Shown piece after piece: positions 1 through 7,817 of a DNA stretch of 64,000 nucleotides. The position numbers were made by a program, and so were the translations under genes. Positions within the stretch are counted from its first letter, which is position 1. Every line of letters begins with the position of its first letter. Source of the stretch: Kineococcus sp. NBC_00420 (GTDB taxonomy: Bacteria; Actinomycetota; Actinomycetes; Actinomycetales; Kineococcaceae); NCBI RefSeq assembly GCF_036021035.1, contig NZ_CP107930.1:2666001-2730000 (forward strand), given 5' to 3'. The notes under the pieces are model-generated. The model worked only from the letters and a program-made list of their open reading frames with translations. It did not search any database and had not been told where the DNA came from.

Positions 1-429
1 GCGATCGCCGAGGCGGTGGCGATCCTGCAGGCCGCCCTGGCCCGGGACCGCCTGGGCGAGTTCCAGGCCCAGGCCGCCATCGCCGCCCTGCACGCCGACG
101 CGACGAGCACGGAGGCGACCGACTGGGTCCAGGTCGTGGAGTGGTACGACGAACTGCTGCGCCTCACCGACACCCCCGTCGTGCGGCTGAACCGGGCGGT
201 CGCGCTCGGGGAGGCCGACGGGCCGCGGGCCGGGTTGGCCGCCCTCGCCGAGGTCGACGCCGCGACCCCCCGCCACGCGGCCGTGGCGGCGTTCCTGCAC
301 GAACGCGACGGCGACCTCGCGGGCGCCGCGCGGCTCTACGCCCAGGCAGCGCTCGCGGCCGGGAACCTGGCCGAGCGCGAGCACCTGATCCGCCGGGCCG
401 CCCGGCTCAACGCTCGCCTCCGCGGCTGA
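1..429 (+). CDS. ECF-type RNA polymerase sigma factor with C-terminal DUF6596/TPR-like region (5' partial)
   Basis: This open frame runs in from the left edge and ends at a TGA, so only the carboxy-terminal part (about 142 residues) is visible. The residues match the helical carboxy-terminal half of the large ECF sigma factors that carry a DUF6596 region: a run reading VVRLNRAVALGEADG followed by AGLAALAEVD and a final ERAHLIRR-like helix (here EREHLIRRAARLNARL). The sigma2 and sigma4 domains would lie upstream, outside the window. In this family the extra region is thought to regulate the sigma factor in place of a separate anti-sigma factor. The end overlaps the convergent gene on the other strand by 23 bases. 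The family call is good; target genes cannot be inferred. Confidence 0.8.
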   Translation, partial: AIAEAVAILQAALARDRLGEFQAQAAIAALHADATSTEATDWVQVVEWYDELLRLTDTPVVRLNRAVALGEADGPRAGLAALAEVDAATPRHAAVAAFLHERDGDLAGAARLYAQAALAAGNLAEREHLIRRAARLNARLRG

Positions 430-883
430 GGGCCCGCGACACGTCGGCGACGTGGACGTCGACGAGCACCTGGTCCGCCTGCGGGGCCGCGTCGCCGAGG
501 ACCGTCCGGAGTCGTTGCAGCACAGCGCTTCGGACCTCGCGACCCAGCGACGGGAGGTGCACGCCGTAGCCGGCGGAGACGTCGACGACGACCGTCTCGA
601 GGTGCTGCGCCTCGTCGGTGGCGCAGCTGATCGCGAGCGCCGAGACCCCCGTCACCGCGTCGACGGCGGGCCGCAGCTGGGTGACGAGGACGTCGCCGCT
701 GAGCAGGAACTCGCTGAGCTCGTGGGCGCCGACGACGGGGTCGGCGGGGCGGAAGGCGCGACGGACGCGGTCGAGGACGGCGGCGCGCACGGCCACCCAG
801 CCCGTCTCGGTGTGGGCGCGCAGCGCGGCGGTCGCGAGGGCCAACGCCTCGTCACCAGATCGCGGTTCGCGGTTCACTGCCAT
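407..883 (-). CDS. Asp23/Gls24-like protein coupled to ECF sigma factor
   Basis: A protein of 158 residues. I chose the ATG at 881-883 because it overlaps the stop of the upstream sigma factor gene by 10 bases, an arrangement that implies translational coupling. The carboxy-terminal half (about residues 95-150) has the Asp23/Gls24 pattern: a hydrophobic strand (VVVDVSAGYGVHLPSL), an amphipathic helix (REVRSAVLQRLRTVLG) and a closing strand VDVHVADVS. The amino-terminal half is mostly helical and not recognised. Asp23 proteins usually sit at the membrane through AmaP. Its position directly behind an ECF sigma gene, and divergent from an Asp23/AmaP operon, suggests that it modulates the sigma factor or joins the same envelope complex. 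That role is inference; no zinc anti-sigma motif or membrane segment is present. Confidence 0.6.
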   Translation of the reverse strand: MAVNREPRSGDEALALATAALRAHTETGWVAVRAAVLDRVRRAFRPADPVVGAHELSEFLLSGDVLVTQLRPAVDAVTGVSALAISCATDEAQHLETVVVDVSAGYGVHLPSLGREVRSAVLQRLRTVLGDAAPQADQVLVDVHVADVSRALSRGGER

Positions 884-1446
884 CCCTCCAGGGTGCTCGC
901 CAACGCGGTGCGCGCTCGTTCGAGGAGACCACGGACCGCGGTGCTCGTCGTGCCGAGGACCTCCGCGATCTCCTCGTAGCTCAGTTCCTCGACCTCGCGC
1001 AGGATCCAGGCCGAGCGTTGTCGCGGGGGCAGCAGCTGCAGGGCCAGGTCGAGCGCCTCCCGCAGCGCGGCCGCCTCGCTGGTCCGGGCGGGGTCGGCGC
1101 GCAGGTCGCGGATCTGGTCGCGGACCTCGTCGAGCTCGACGTCGAGGACGAGGTCGTCGTTCTTGCGCCGGGAACGGCGGAACACCTCGTGGCGGCAGAT
1201 GGTGAACAGCCAGGTGCGCACGGAGGAGTCGCCGCGGAAGTTCTTCAGACCGCGCCAGGCCGCGAGGAAGGTCTCCTGGACGCAGTCGTCGCTCTGGCTG
1301 CGGTCGTCGAGGAGCCGTGCGGCGTAGCGGTAGAGGGAGGGGCCGTGGCGTTCGACGAGTTCGGCGAAGGCGTCGCGGTCGCCCATGGTGGCGAGCGCGG
1401 TGAGGGTCGCGTCGTCCCTGGTCCCGTCCGTGGATCCGTCGTGCAT
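874..1446 (-). CDS. ECF-family RNA polymerase sigma factor
   Basis: A 190-residue sigma-70 family protein of ECF size. Region 2 covers roughly residues 18-85, including YRYAARLLDD, the DDCVQETFLAAWRG segment that contacts core polymerase, and a region 2.4-like stretch SSVRTWLFTICRHEVFRR. Region 4 covers roughly 120-185, with LPPRQRSAWILREVEELSYEEIAEVLG and a recognition helix ending RARTALA. It starts at GTG or ATG near 1446 (ATG read on the minus strand as MHDGSTDG). It is transcribed away from the Asp23/AmaP operon and is followed, with a 10-base overlap, by an Asp23-like gene instead of a typical anti-sigma gene. The likely target is the divergent operon 174 bases away, but no convincing ECF -35/-10 pair could be fixed there. 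Confidence 0.9.
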   Translation of the reverse strand: MHDGSTDGTRDDATLTALATMGDRDAFAELVERHGPSLYRYAARLLDDRSQSDDCVQETFLAAWRGLKNFRGDSSVRTWLFTICRHEVFRRSRRKNDDLVLDVELDEVRDQIRDLRADPARTSEAAALREALDLALQLLPPRQRSAWILREVEELSYEEIAEVLGTTSTAVRGLLERARTALASTLEGWQ

Positions 1447-1620
1447 CGACCTGCCGACCCCCTGTTCCGTCCTGCCGCATCAGAGCACGGGCGGCGCTGG
1501 ACCACCCGTTGAAACCTGTGGTGCAGGTCACACTCAAGGTCGCGTGACGTTTCCCCGGCGGCTCCCTCTACCCCCTGTGAACGCGGCAACCACGCCGCGG
1601 GACGACACGAGGAGAAACCC

Positions 1621-2103
1621 ATGACCCAGACCGCCGACCAGAAGTCGACCATCACCTCCACCGGGGCGACCGCCACCTCCACCGCTCCCTCCAGCCTGGC
1701 CTCCGCGCACGGCGTGACGACCATCGCCGACACCGTGGTCTCGAAGATCGCCGGGCTCGCCGCAAAGGACGTCTCCGGTGTCCACGCCCTCGGTGGCGGC
1801 GCCGCCCGCGCCGTCGGTGCCCTGCGCGAGCGCATCCCCGGCAGCCGCACCAACCACTCCCAGGGCGTGTCCGTCGAGGTCGGCGAGCGTCAGGCCGCCG
1901 TCGACATCGAGCTGATCGCCGAGTACGGCGTCGCCATCGCCGACCTCGCGACCGCGGTGCGCCGCAACGTCATCAACTCCGTCGAGCGCATGACCGGGCT
2001 CGAGGTCACCGAGGTCAACCTCGAGGTCTCCGACGTGCACCTGCCCGACGAGGACGACGCCGAGGAGACCCCGGTGCGCACCACCACCACGCGCGTCCAG
2101 TGA
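1621..2103 (+). CDS. Asp23/Gls24 family envelope stress response protein
   Basis: A 160-residue protein with an ATG start preceded by a good Shine-Dalgarno sequence (cgaggag, 7 bases upstream). The Asp23 domain covers about residues 30-150: TTIADTVVSKIAGLAAKDVSGVHALGGG, then a strand pair VSVEVGERQAAVDIELIAEYG and a long helix DLATAVRRNVINSVERMTG followed by TEVNLEVSDVHLP. In Gram-positive bacteria Asp23 is an abundant protein held at the inner face of the membrane by AmaP and linked to cell wall or alkaline stress. The Ser/Thr-rich amino terminus (residues 1-28) looks unstructured. It is the first gene of a tightly packed operon of six, and its stop overlaps the next start by 3 bases. Confidence 0.9.
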   Translation: MTQTADQKSTITSTGATATSTAPSSLASAHGVTTIADTVVSKIAGLAAKDVSGVHALGGGAARAVGALRERIPGSRTNHSQGVSVEVGERQAAVDIELIAEYGVAIADLATAVRRNVINSVERMTGLEVTEVNLEVSDVHLPDEDDAEETPVRTTTTRVQ

Positions 2104-2408
2104 CACCCGCCGATCCCAGCGACGTCCCGGAACTGGCCGACGCCCTCGCGGCCGCTGTGCTCCAGGTCCCGGGCGTCGTCCGGCTGAACGCCGGAGCGCT
2201 CGGTGAGATCGGCACCTACCTGCCGGGTCGCCGCGTCGCCGGCATCCGGCTGGGCAGCACCGAGGCACCGACCGAGGTGCACGTCGTGCTCCAGCCGGAC
2301 GTGCCGCTCCGCACGGTCGCCCAGGCCGTGCACGTCGCCGCCGGTGAACTCCTCACCGCGGCGGGCGCCCGCCCCGAGGTCCGCGTCCACGTGGACGACC
2401 TCGCGTGA
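2100..2408 (+). CDS. Small Asp23-like protein
   Basis: A 102-residue protein with GTG start overlapping the previous stop (GTGA). It has a compact version of the Asp23 layout: helix ELADALAAAVLQVPGVVRL, two strands around VAGIRLGSTEAPTEVHVVLQPD, helix LRTVAQAVHVAAGELL and a final strand EVRVHVDDL. It is shorter than full Asp23 proteins and has no membrane segment. Its place between an Asp23 gene and a DUF2273 gene says that it belongs to the same envelope-stress assembly. Such small paralogues are common in actinobacterial Asp23 operons, but their separate function is not known. Confidence 0.7.
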   Translation: MTPADPSDVPELADALAAAVLQVPGVVRLNAGALGEIGTYLPGRRVAGIRLGSTEAPTEVHVVLQPDVPLRTVAQAVHVAAGELLTAAGARPEVRVHVDDLA

Positions 2409-2440
2409 AAACCTCTGAAACCCCCTCGAAGGGAACTGTC

Positions 2441-2617
2441 ATGTCCTCCTCCACCACGGGCCTGATCGCCGGCCTGCTGCTGGCCCTCATCGGCGCGACC
2501 GCCGGTTTCGGCTGGTTGCTGCTGGGCGTCCTGCTCGGTGCGATCGGTTACCTGATCGGTGCCCACCTGGAGGGGCGGGTCGACCTGACGTCGTTGCTGC
2601 CGGGCCGTCGTGGCTGA
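2441..2617 (+). CDS. DUF2273 small membrane protein
   Basis: I place the start at ATG 2441, preceded by gaaggga, giving 58 residues; an in-frame upstream ATG at 2405 would add 12 polar residues. Nearly the whole amino-terminal part is hydrophobic (GLIAGLLLALIGATAGFGWLLLG and VLLGAIGYLIG), consistent with two short membrane-spanning helices in a hairpin, followed by a basic tail ending GRRG. This is the DUF2273 pattern, a family found next to Asp23 and AmaP genes in Gram-positive bacteria. It overlaps the following gene by 8 bases. Function is unknown apart from this association. Confidence 0.75.
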   Translation: MSSSTTGLIAGLLLALIGATAGFGWLLLGVLLGAIGYLIGAHLEGRVDLTSLLPGRRG

Positions 2618-3020
2618 CACCCTCGCGCCGGAGCGCGTCGAAGCGGGTGAGCGGGGGCGTCTCGTCGTCTCCGAGCGCGCGGTGTCCCGCATCGTCGAGG
2701 CCGCGGCCGCCGTACCGGGCACGCGACGCACCTCGAGCGCGAACCCCCGCACCGCGGCGGCGGCCGTCTCCGGCGTCGTGGACAGCGTCCTCGGGCGCTC
2801 CTACCCCGACGTCGACTGCACCGTCGCCGGTCACCGGGCCCGGGTGAAGGTCGAGGTCGCCGCCGTGTGGCCGGTGCCCGCCCCGCAGGTCGCGGCCCGC
2901 GTCCAGGCGGCGGTCACCGAGGCCCTCGACCACTACGCCGGGATGACGGTCGACGACGTGTCGGTCGTCGTCGCCACCTACGTGACCGACCAGCCCGAGA
3001 CCACCAGGAGGGTGTTGTGA
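2610..3020 (+). CDS. Asp23/Gls24 family protein
   Basis: A 136-residue protein with GTG start that overlaps the DUF2273 gene. An Asp23-type domain is visible from about residue 20: VSERAVSRIVEAAAAVPGTRR, strands around YPDVDCTVAGHRARVKVEVAAVWP, helix VAARVQAAVTEALDHYAG and last strand VDDVSVVVATYV. It is the third Asp23-like product of the operon and differs in length and charge from the first, so the operon encodes several paralogues that could form hetero-oligomers at the membrane (inference). Its stop codon overlaps the GTG start of the next gene. Confidence 0.8.
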   Translation: MADTLAPERVEAGERGRLVVSERAVSRIVEAAAAVPGTRRTSSANPRTAAAAVSGVVDSVLGRSYPDVDCTVAGHRARVKVEVAAVWPVPAPQVAARVQAAVTEALDHYAGMTVDDVSVVVATYVTDQPETTRRVL

Positions 3021-3556
3021 GCAGCTCCGAACGCGCGGCCGCCGCGCGCACCGGCTCCGGTCGCATCGGCGCCGTGGGTCCCGTCCTGGCCGTGCTGCTG
3101 CTGGCGCTGGCCGTCGTGCTGGGCCGGGAGGCCGGGATCGGCCTGGGCTGGTTCGGCGGGGGCCGCTGGCTCCCGTCCCTCGCGAAGTCCCTGGACGGTC
3201 TCGCGCCGTCCGGCGCCCTCGTCGCGGTGTGCTGCGTCGCGATCGTGCTGGGCGCGTGGCTGGTGGTGACCGGGTTCGGTCGCCGCTCCCGCCGCGCGAT
3301 CTCGGTCGCCGGCGCGGCCGGGGTCCACCTCTCCACCCGTGACGTCGCCCGCCTCGCCTCCGGCGCCGCCCGTCGCTGCGACGGGGTGCTTGAGGCCAAG
3401 ACCACCGCGTCGCGCAAGATCGTGTCGGTCGCGGTGCAGGCCACGTCCGCGGACGTCCGCGAGGACGTCGCCCGGGCCGTGGCGGCCCAGCTCGCCCCCC
3501 TGTCCCGCGCTCCCCGCGTCCGGGTGCGGGTCAACGCACCGGAGGTGCTGTCGTGA
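3017..3556 (+). CDS. DUF6286 family membrane protein
   Basis: A 179-residue protein starting at GTG 3017, preceded by caggagg and overlapping the upstream stop by 3 bases. Two membrane helices are clear: about residues 19-37 (VGPVLAVLLLALAVVLG) and 66-86 (SGALVAVCCVAIVLGAWLVV). A basic linker GRRSRRAIS follows, then a cytoplasmic domain of about 85 residues with an Asp23-like strand-helix-strand layout (VSVAVQATSADVREDVARAV). DUF6286 proteins are regular members of actinobacterial Asp23/AmaP operons. It probably helps anchor the soluble Asp23 paralogues; this is inferred from layout and context. Confidence 0.75.
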   Translation: MSSSERAAAARTGSGRIGAVGPVLAVLLLALAVVLGREAGIGLGWFGGGRWLPSLAKSLDGLAPSGALVAVCCVAIVLGAWLVVTGFGRRSRRAISVAGAAGVHLSTRDVARLASGAARRCDGVLEAKTTASRKIVSVAVQATSADVREDVARAVAAQLAPLSRAPRVRVRVNAPEVLS

Positions 3557-4116
3557 AACGCGGAGTCCTCGCCCTGGACCGGACGCTCGCCGTCCTCCTC
3601 GGTCTCGTCCTGCTCGCCGGTGGGGTCGCCGGGTTGGCCTGGTGGACGGGTGACCTGCTGCCCGACACCACCCTCGACACCGGCTCGATCACCTCGGCGC
3701 TCGACGCCGGGTGGTTCCCCGCGGCCTGCGGGGCGGTCGCGGTCGTCCTCGCGCTGCTGGCGCTGTGGTGGCTGCTCGCGCACCTGCCGCAGCGCAGGAT
3801 CGGGGCGGTGCTGCTACCCGGTTCCGGTGGCCGGGGCACGTTCCAGGTCAACGGTGACGGTCCGACCCGGGCCGCCGCGCAGGTCCTCACGGGTGTTCCC
3901 GGGGTCCGCTCGGCCAGTGGCCGCCTCGTGCACGACCGCGGGAACCTCGTCGCGGAACTCTCGGCGACCGTCGAACCCCGCGCGGACCTCGGTGAGGTCG
4001 CCGCCGCTGCCGCGGAGATCCGTGGGCAGCTGCTCGAGGTCCTCGGCCGGCCCGACGTCGTGGGCCGGGTGCGCCTCAGCGTCGCCCGCGCCGACCGTGG
4101 GGCCCGCGTCGCCTGA
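3553..4116 (+). CDS. amaP: Alkaline shock response membrane anchor protein AmaP
   Basis: A 187-residue protein with GTG start inside the 4-base overlap with the DUF6286 gene. It has two membrane helices, about residues 10-32 (LAVLLGLVLLAGGVAGLAWW) and 55-77 (AACGAVAVVLALLALWWLLAHL), then a cytoplasmic domain to residue 187 with a strand-helix-strand pattern ending VGRVRLSVARADRG. AmaP anchors Asp23 to the membrane in staphylococci, and proteins with this arrangement close Asp23 operons in actinobacteria. It is the last gene of the operon; about 125 bases separate it from the next coding region. Confidence 0.75.
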   Translation: MKRGVLALDRTLAVLLGLVLLAGGVAGLAWWTGDLLPDTTLDTGSITSALDAGWFPAACGAVAVVLALLALWWLLAHLPQRRIGAVLLPGSGGRGTFQVNGDGPTRAAAQVLTGVPGVRSASGRLVHDRGNLVAELSATVEPRADLGEVAAAAAEIRGQLLEVLGRPDVVGRVRLSVARADRGARVA

Positions 4117-4243
4117 GCCCACCCGTGAGGGCTGTTCGGGGGGTGAGTGAGGGCCGTGCAGGTGACGGAGAGTCACAGGGCGGGGTCGTCCGGGTCTACT
4201 GGGACCGCGGGACGGCCCCGCCGCTGTGCGTGCTGGGGGTGTC

Positions 4244-5215
4244 GTGGCTCGTCGTCGCACGAGCGCGCTCGGGGTGGTCGGCGGTCTGCTGGTCGCCCTG
4301 ACCTGCGGGGGCGGCGGCACCGGTGAGATGACGGGACCCCTCAGCGGGCAGTCCCTGTACGCGGACCCGGACTCCTCGGCGCGGCGCCAGCTCGCGGCCT
4401 ACGAGGCCGAGGGCCGGACCGGGCTCGCCGAGCAGCTCCGGCCCCTCGCGCAGGAGCCCACGGCGACCTGGTTCACCGGCGACCCGCCCCGTGCGGCGGC
4501 GCAACGGCTGACGACGGCGGCCGCGGCGACGGGGAGCCTGCCCGTCCTCGTCGCCTACGACATCCCCGACCGGGACTGCGGGTCGCAGTCCGCCGGGGGT
4601 GCCGCCGACGGGGCGGCCTACCTCGACTGGATCCGCGAACTGGCCGCCGGGATCGGGGACCGGCCCGCCATCGTCGTCCTCGAGCCGGACGCGATCCCGC
4701 TCTCGATCACCGGGTGCCCCCACCTGGACCCGCGGGCGCGCTACGGCCTGCTGCGTCAGGCCGTCGAGGTCCTCACCGCCCTGCCGCAGACCCACGTCTA
4801 CCTCGACGCGGGGCACCCGGACTGGGTGCAGGACCTCCCGGTCCTGGCGGTGGCGTTGCAGGCCAGCGGGATCGACCGGGCCGCGGGCTTCTCGCTCAAC
4901 GTGTCGAACTTCGAGACCACCGCCGCGAACGTCGCCTACGGTCGCCGGTTGTCGAAGCTCTCGGGCGGCGCGCACTTCGTCGTCGACACCAGCCGCAACG
5001 GCTCCGGAGCCTCCGACACGGGCGACGAGTTCGCGTGGTGCAACCCCGCCGGGGCCACGATCGGGCGGGTTCCGAGCACCTCCACGGGCGAGCGTCTCGT
5101 CGACGCGTGGCTGTGGGTGAAGCGTCCCGGGGAGTCCGACGGCGCCTGCCGACCGGGTGAACCCGCAGCCGGGGAGTGGTGGCCGGAGTACGCCCTGGCG
5201 CTTTCAGCCGTGTAG
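4244..5215 (+). CDS. Secreted glycoside hydrolase family 6 (cellulase / 1,4-beta-glucanase)
   Basis: A protein of 323 residues from GTG 4244, which has a ggggg Shine-Dalgarno 7 bases upstream; an in-frame GTG at 4226 is also possible. The amino terminus (VARRRTSALGVVGGLLVALTC) is a signal peptide, so the enzyme is exported. The GH6 catalytic landmarks are all present: YDIPDRDC near residue 105 with Asp111, VLEPDAIP near 145 with the proton-donor Asp149, YLDAGHPDW near 186 with Asp188, VDTSRNG, EFAWCNP, and WVKRPGESDGAC near the end. GH6 enzymes are inverting endoglucanases or cellobiohydrolases acting on beta-1,4-glucan. No carbohydrate-binding module is attached. The length is normal for a bare catalytic domain. 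It stands alone between the AmaP operon and a tRNA gene. Confidence 0.92.
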   Translation: MARRRTSALGVVGGLLVALTCGGGGTGEMTGPLSGQSLYADPDSSARRQLAAYEAEGRTGLAEQLRPLAQEPTATWFTGDPPRAAAQRLTTAAAATGSLPVLVAYDIPDRDCGSQSAGGAADGAAYLDWIRELAAGIGDRPAIVVLEPDAIPLSITGCPHLDPRARYGLLRQAVEVLTALPQTHVYLDAGHPDWVQDLPVLAVALQASGIDRAAGFSLNVSNFETTAANVAYGRRLSKLSGGAHFVVDTSRNGSGASDTGDEFAWCNPAGATIGRVPSTSTGERLVDAWLWVKRPGESDGACRPGEPAAGEWWPEYALALSAV

Positions 5216-5232
5216 AGTCGGTGACGCACGTT

Positions 5233-5305
5233 GCGGACGTAGCGCAGTTGGTAGCGCATAACCTTGCCAAGGTTAGGGTCGCGAGTTCGAGTCTCGTCGT
5301 CCGCT
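5233..5305 (+). tRNA. tRNA-Gly (anticodon GCC)
   Basis: The acceptor stem GCGGACG (5233-5239) pairs fully with CGTCCGC (5298-5304) and T5305 is the discriminator. The anticodon arm is TAACC-TTGCCAA-GGTTA, giving anticodon GCC for glycine. The T arm is GCGAG-TTCGAGT-CTCGT, with the TTCGA loop core. No CCA is encoded. It lies 17 bases downstream of the cellulase stop. No integrase gene or duplicated 3' end was seen, so there is no sign that the gene serves as an attachment site. Confidence 0.96.
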
Positions 5306-5336
5306 CTCACGCAGCACAGCAGGTACGGTCCCTCTC

Positions 5337-5750
5337 ATGAGGGGCCGTTCTGCGTTATGGACCGCCTTCCGCGCCTGGCGGAACCTGCCGGTCAGCACCC
5401 TCGCCCTCCTGTGGGCCCGCGCGCACGGCGCGACGATCGCCCTCGGCGACGACCTGTTCGTCGAGTGCTCCGGGATGCCGCGCGGGAGCTACGGCCGGGG
5501 CGGGACGACGCTCGGCAACGTCTGGTTGCACGGCGGGCTGGGCGGGCCGCAGCGACGGCGCCACGAGCTCCGCCACGCCGACCAGTACGCGCTGCTCGGC
5601 ACCACCCCGTTCCTCGCCCTCTACGGCCTGAACGCGCTGGTGACCCGCAACCGCCCGCACCACAACGTCTTCGAACGCTGGGCGGGACTCGAGGACGGCG
5701 GCTACCGACACCCGCAGCGGACTCGGGACCGGGACCTCAGGACGGGATGA
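5337..5750 (+). CDS. Hypothetical protein with HExxH-like motif
   Basis: A 137-residue protein with ATG start just behind tRNA-Gly. I do not recognise a named family. The central region holds HGGLGGPQRRRHELRHADQYALLG, whose HELRH matches the HExxH zinc-binding signature of metallopeptidases, followed by a hydrophobic segment TTPFLALYGLNALV and then NRPHHNVFERWAGLEDGGY. A glycine-rich part SGMPRGSYGRGGTTLGN lies before it. Proteins of this type (short, one HExxH, no signal peptide) are scattered in actinobacteria. It could be a small membrane-associated metalloprotein. The gene overlaps the convergent phosphatase gene by 14 bases. Function is unassigned. Confidence 0.65.
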   Translation: MRGRSALWTAFRAWRNLPVSTLALLWARAHGATIALGDDLFVECSGMPRGSYGRGGTTLGNVWLHGGLGGPQRRRHELRHADQYALLGTTPFLALYGLNALVTRNRPHHNVFERWAGLEDGGYRHPQRTRDRDLRTG

Positions 5751-7797
5751 CGGCCTCGTCGAGGGGGTCCGGGCGGACCCGCACCGCCAGGACCGCGACG
5801 TCGTCCTCGGCGTGGCCGGCGACGTGTTCCAGCACGGCGTCGCAGATCTCGGCGGGCGAGCGGTCGGCGAACCCCGCGGCGGTCTCCGCGAGCCACTGCA
5901 GGCCGTCGTCGATCGAGGCGCCGCGGCGTTCCACGAGCCCGTCGGTGTAGAGCAGGACCGTCGCGCCCGGCGGGAGGCCGTGGACGTGGTCGGCCCGGAC
6001 GAACTCCGCCTCCAGGCCCAGCAGCAGGTCCGGCCGGGTCCGCAGGAGCTGGCTCGAACCGTCCGGCGAGACGACCAGCGGCGGGGGGTGGCCGGCGTTG
6101 GACCAGCGCAGCCGCCAGTCCTGCGACCCGTCGAGGGGTTCGATCGTGGCGAGCACGCCGGTCGCCAGCGCACCGACCCCGAGGTCGCGCATCGCCCGGT
6201 CCAGGGCGGCGAGCGCCGCGGCGGGCGAGACCTCCAGGGAGTAGCCGATGCCGCGCAGCAGGTTGCGGACCTGACCCATCGCGGCGGCGGCGTCCTGGTC
6301 GTGACCGGTGACGTCGCCGATGACCAGGCAGGTGGTGCCGGAGGCGGTGAGGAAGGCGTCGTGCCAGTCGCCACCGACCTGAGCGTGCTCGGCGGCGGGG
6401 AGGTAGCGGACGGCGATCTCGAGGTGCTGGGGCAGCGGCGCCGACGTCAACAGGCTGCGCTGCAACGTCTCCGCCAGGCTGCGGACGGCGGCGGCCGCCT
6501 TGCGTTCGGAGCGCAGCGCCCGGACCCGGTCCAGCGCCTGCGCGGTGGAGGCGGCGAGGGCGTTGAGGAGGTCGTCGTCCTCGGCGGTGAGGACGCGGTC
6601 CCGGCGCCAGGAGAGGCCGAGGGCGCCGACGACGCGGTCGGTCAGGCGCAGCGGCCAGGCGGCGCTCGTGCCGGGGCCGTCGTCGCGGACGACCGGTGCC
6701 CCGCCGAGGGCTCCCGCGAGCGCGGCGGCCGCGGGGTCGTCGACGTCGCCCAGGACCTGCAGGCTGCGGTCCTGGAGGACCCCGAGCACGATGCCGTCGG
6801 CCTCGAGCAGGCCGATCGCGCCGCGGCCGAGGACCTGCAGGACGTCGTGCTCGTCCTGGGCGTCGGGCATGGCCTGGGCGACGGCGACGAGACCGGCGAG
6901 GCGCCGGGCCTGCCACTGCTGCAGGTCCGCGCGGCGACGTTCGGCCTCGTAGGACGCGGCGGCGGACAGGGCGTCGCCCACGGTGGCGGCGACGAGGCGG
7001 AGGAAGTCGCGGTAGGTGGCGTCGAGGGCGATGTGGTCGCTGAGCACGGCCGCCAGGACCCCCTGGGACTCGCCCCCGAGGGCCGCCGGGATGCGGACCC
7101 AGGCGAGTCTCGGCGCACCCGGTTCGTCCTGCACGAGGACCTGGCGGGGGCTCAGCACGGACGGCGGGGGCGGCAACGTCGACTCGTGGCCGGGCAGCTG
7201 GAGGTCGACCGCCCGCAGGTCCGCGGGCAGCGTCGTCAGCACGTCCAGGGCGCGCTTCGCCAGTTCGAGCGGCGGCTGCAGCTCGGTGGCGAGGTCGCCG
7301 AGGCGGCTGAGGAGTTCGAGGCGACGGTGGTCCTGCACCTGTCGGGTGGTCTCCGCCGCGATGTCCACCACCCCGGCGATGGCCCCGCCGTCGTCGCGGA
7401 CCGGGGAGTAGGAGAACGTGAAGAACGTCTCCTCCAGGAACCCGCTGCGGTCCATCATCACCGGCATGTCGGTGAACCAGACGGCGTCCCCGGTCATCGC
7501 CCGGGCGAAGAGGGGTTCCAGCTCCGCCCAGGTCTCGGCGAAGACCTCGCGGACGGGGCGTCCCAGCGCGGGGTGCTTGCGGCCGATCGTGTCGGCGTAG
7601 ACCTGGTTGTAGAGCATCGTGAGGTCGGGGCCCCAGGCGATGAGGACCGGGAACCGCGTCTCGAGCGCCAGCTCGAGGGCTCGGCGAAGGGTGCGGGGCC
7701 ACTCGTCCGGCGTCCCCAGGGTCGTCGCGGACCAGTCGACGGCCTCGTAGGCCGACCGCAGGTCTGCCGCGGAGCCGAAGGGCAGACTGAACACCAC
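5737..7797 (-). CDS. PAS-GAF-SpoIIE (PP2C) serine phosphatase
   Basis: From the GTG at 7795-7797 the protein has 686 residues. About residues 45-150 form a PAS domain (FPVLIAWGPDLTMLYNQVYADTIG to VVDIAAETTRQV), 160-280 is a linker with a helical segment, about 290-440 is GAF-like, and 455-680 is a SpoIIE/RsbU-type PP2C phosphatase. The metal-binding acidic residues are in VGGDWHDAF, LVIGDVTGHD, WSNAGHPPPL, YTDGLVERR and EDDVAVLAVRV. Such phosphatases dephosphorylate anti-anti-sigma (STAS) proteins and so switch partner sigma factors, sensing signals through PAS and GAF. No STAS or anti-sigma gene is adjacent. The start is uncertain because no strong Shine-Dalgarno is visible. Confidence 0.88.
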   Translation of the reverse strand: MVFSLPFGSAADLRSAYEAVDWSATTLGTPDEWPRTLRRALELALETRFPVLIAWGPDLTMLYNQVYADTIGRKHPALGRPVREVFAETWAELEPLFARAMTGDAVWFTDMPVMMDRSGFLEETFFTFSYSPVRDDGGAIAGVVDIAAETTRQVQDHRRLELLSRLGDLATELQPPLELAKRALDVLTTLPADLRAVDLQLPGHESTLPPPPSVLSPRQVLVQDEPGAPRLAWVRIPAALGGESQGVLAAVLSDHIALDATYRDFLRLVAATVGDALSAAASYEAERRRADLQQWQARRLAGLVAVAQAMPDAQDEHDVLQVLGRGAIGLLEADGIVLGVLQDRSLQVLGDVDDPAAAALAGALGGAPVVRDDGPGTSAAWPLRLTDRVVGALGLSWRRDRVLTAEDDDLLNALAASTAQALDRVRALRSERKAAAAVRSLAETLQRSLLTSAPLPQHLEIAVRYLPAAEHAQVGGDWHDAFLTASGTTCLVIGDVTGHDQDAAAAMGQVRNLLRGIGYSLEVSPAAALAALDRAMRDLGVGALATGVLATIEPLDGSQDWRLRWSNAGHPPPLVVSPDGSSQLLRTRPDLLLGLEAEFVRADHVHGLPPGATVLLYTDGLVERRGASIDDGLQWLAETAAGFADRSPAEICDAVLEHVAGHAEDDVAVLAVRVRPDPLDEAVIPS

Positions 7798-7817
7798 CCT
7801 GGCAATGTAACGGCGAT

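Noticed and set aside
5233-5305. tRNA-Gly as an integration site of a mobile element
   Set aside because: No integrase, no repeat of the tRNA 3' end and no composition change were found downstream.
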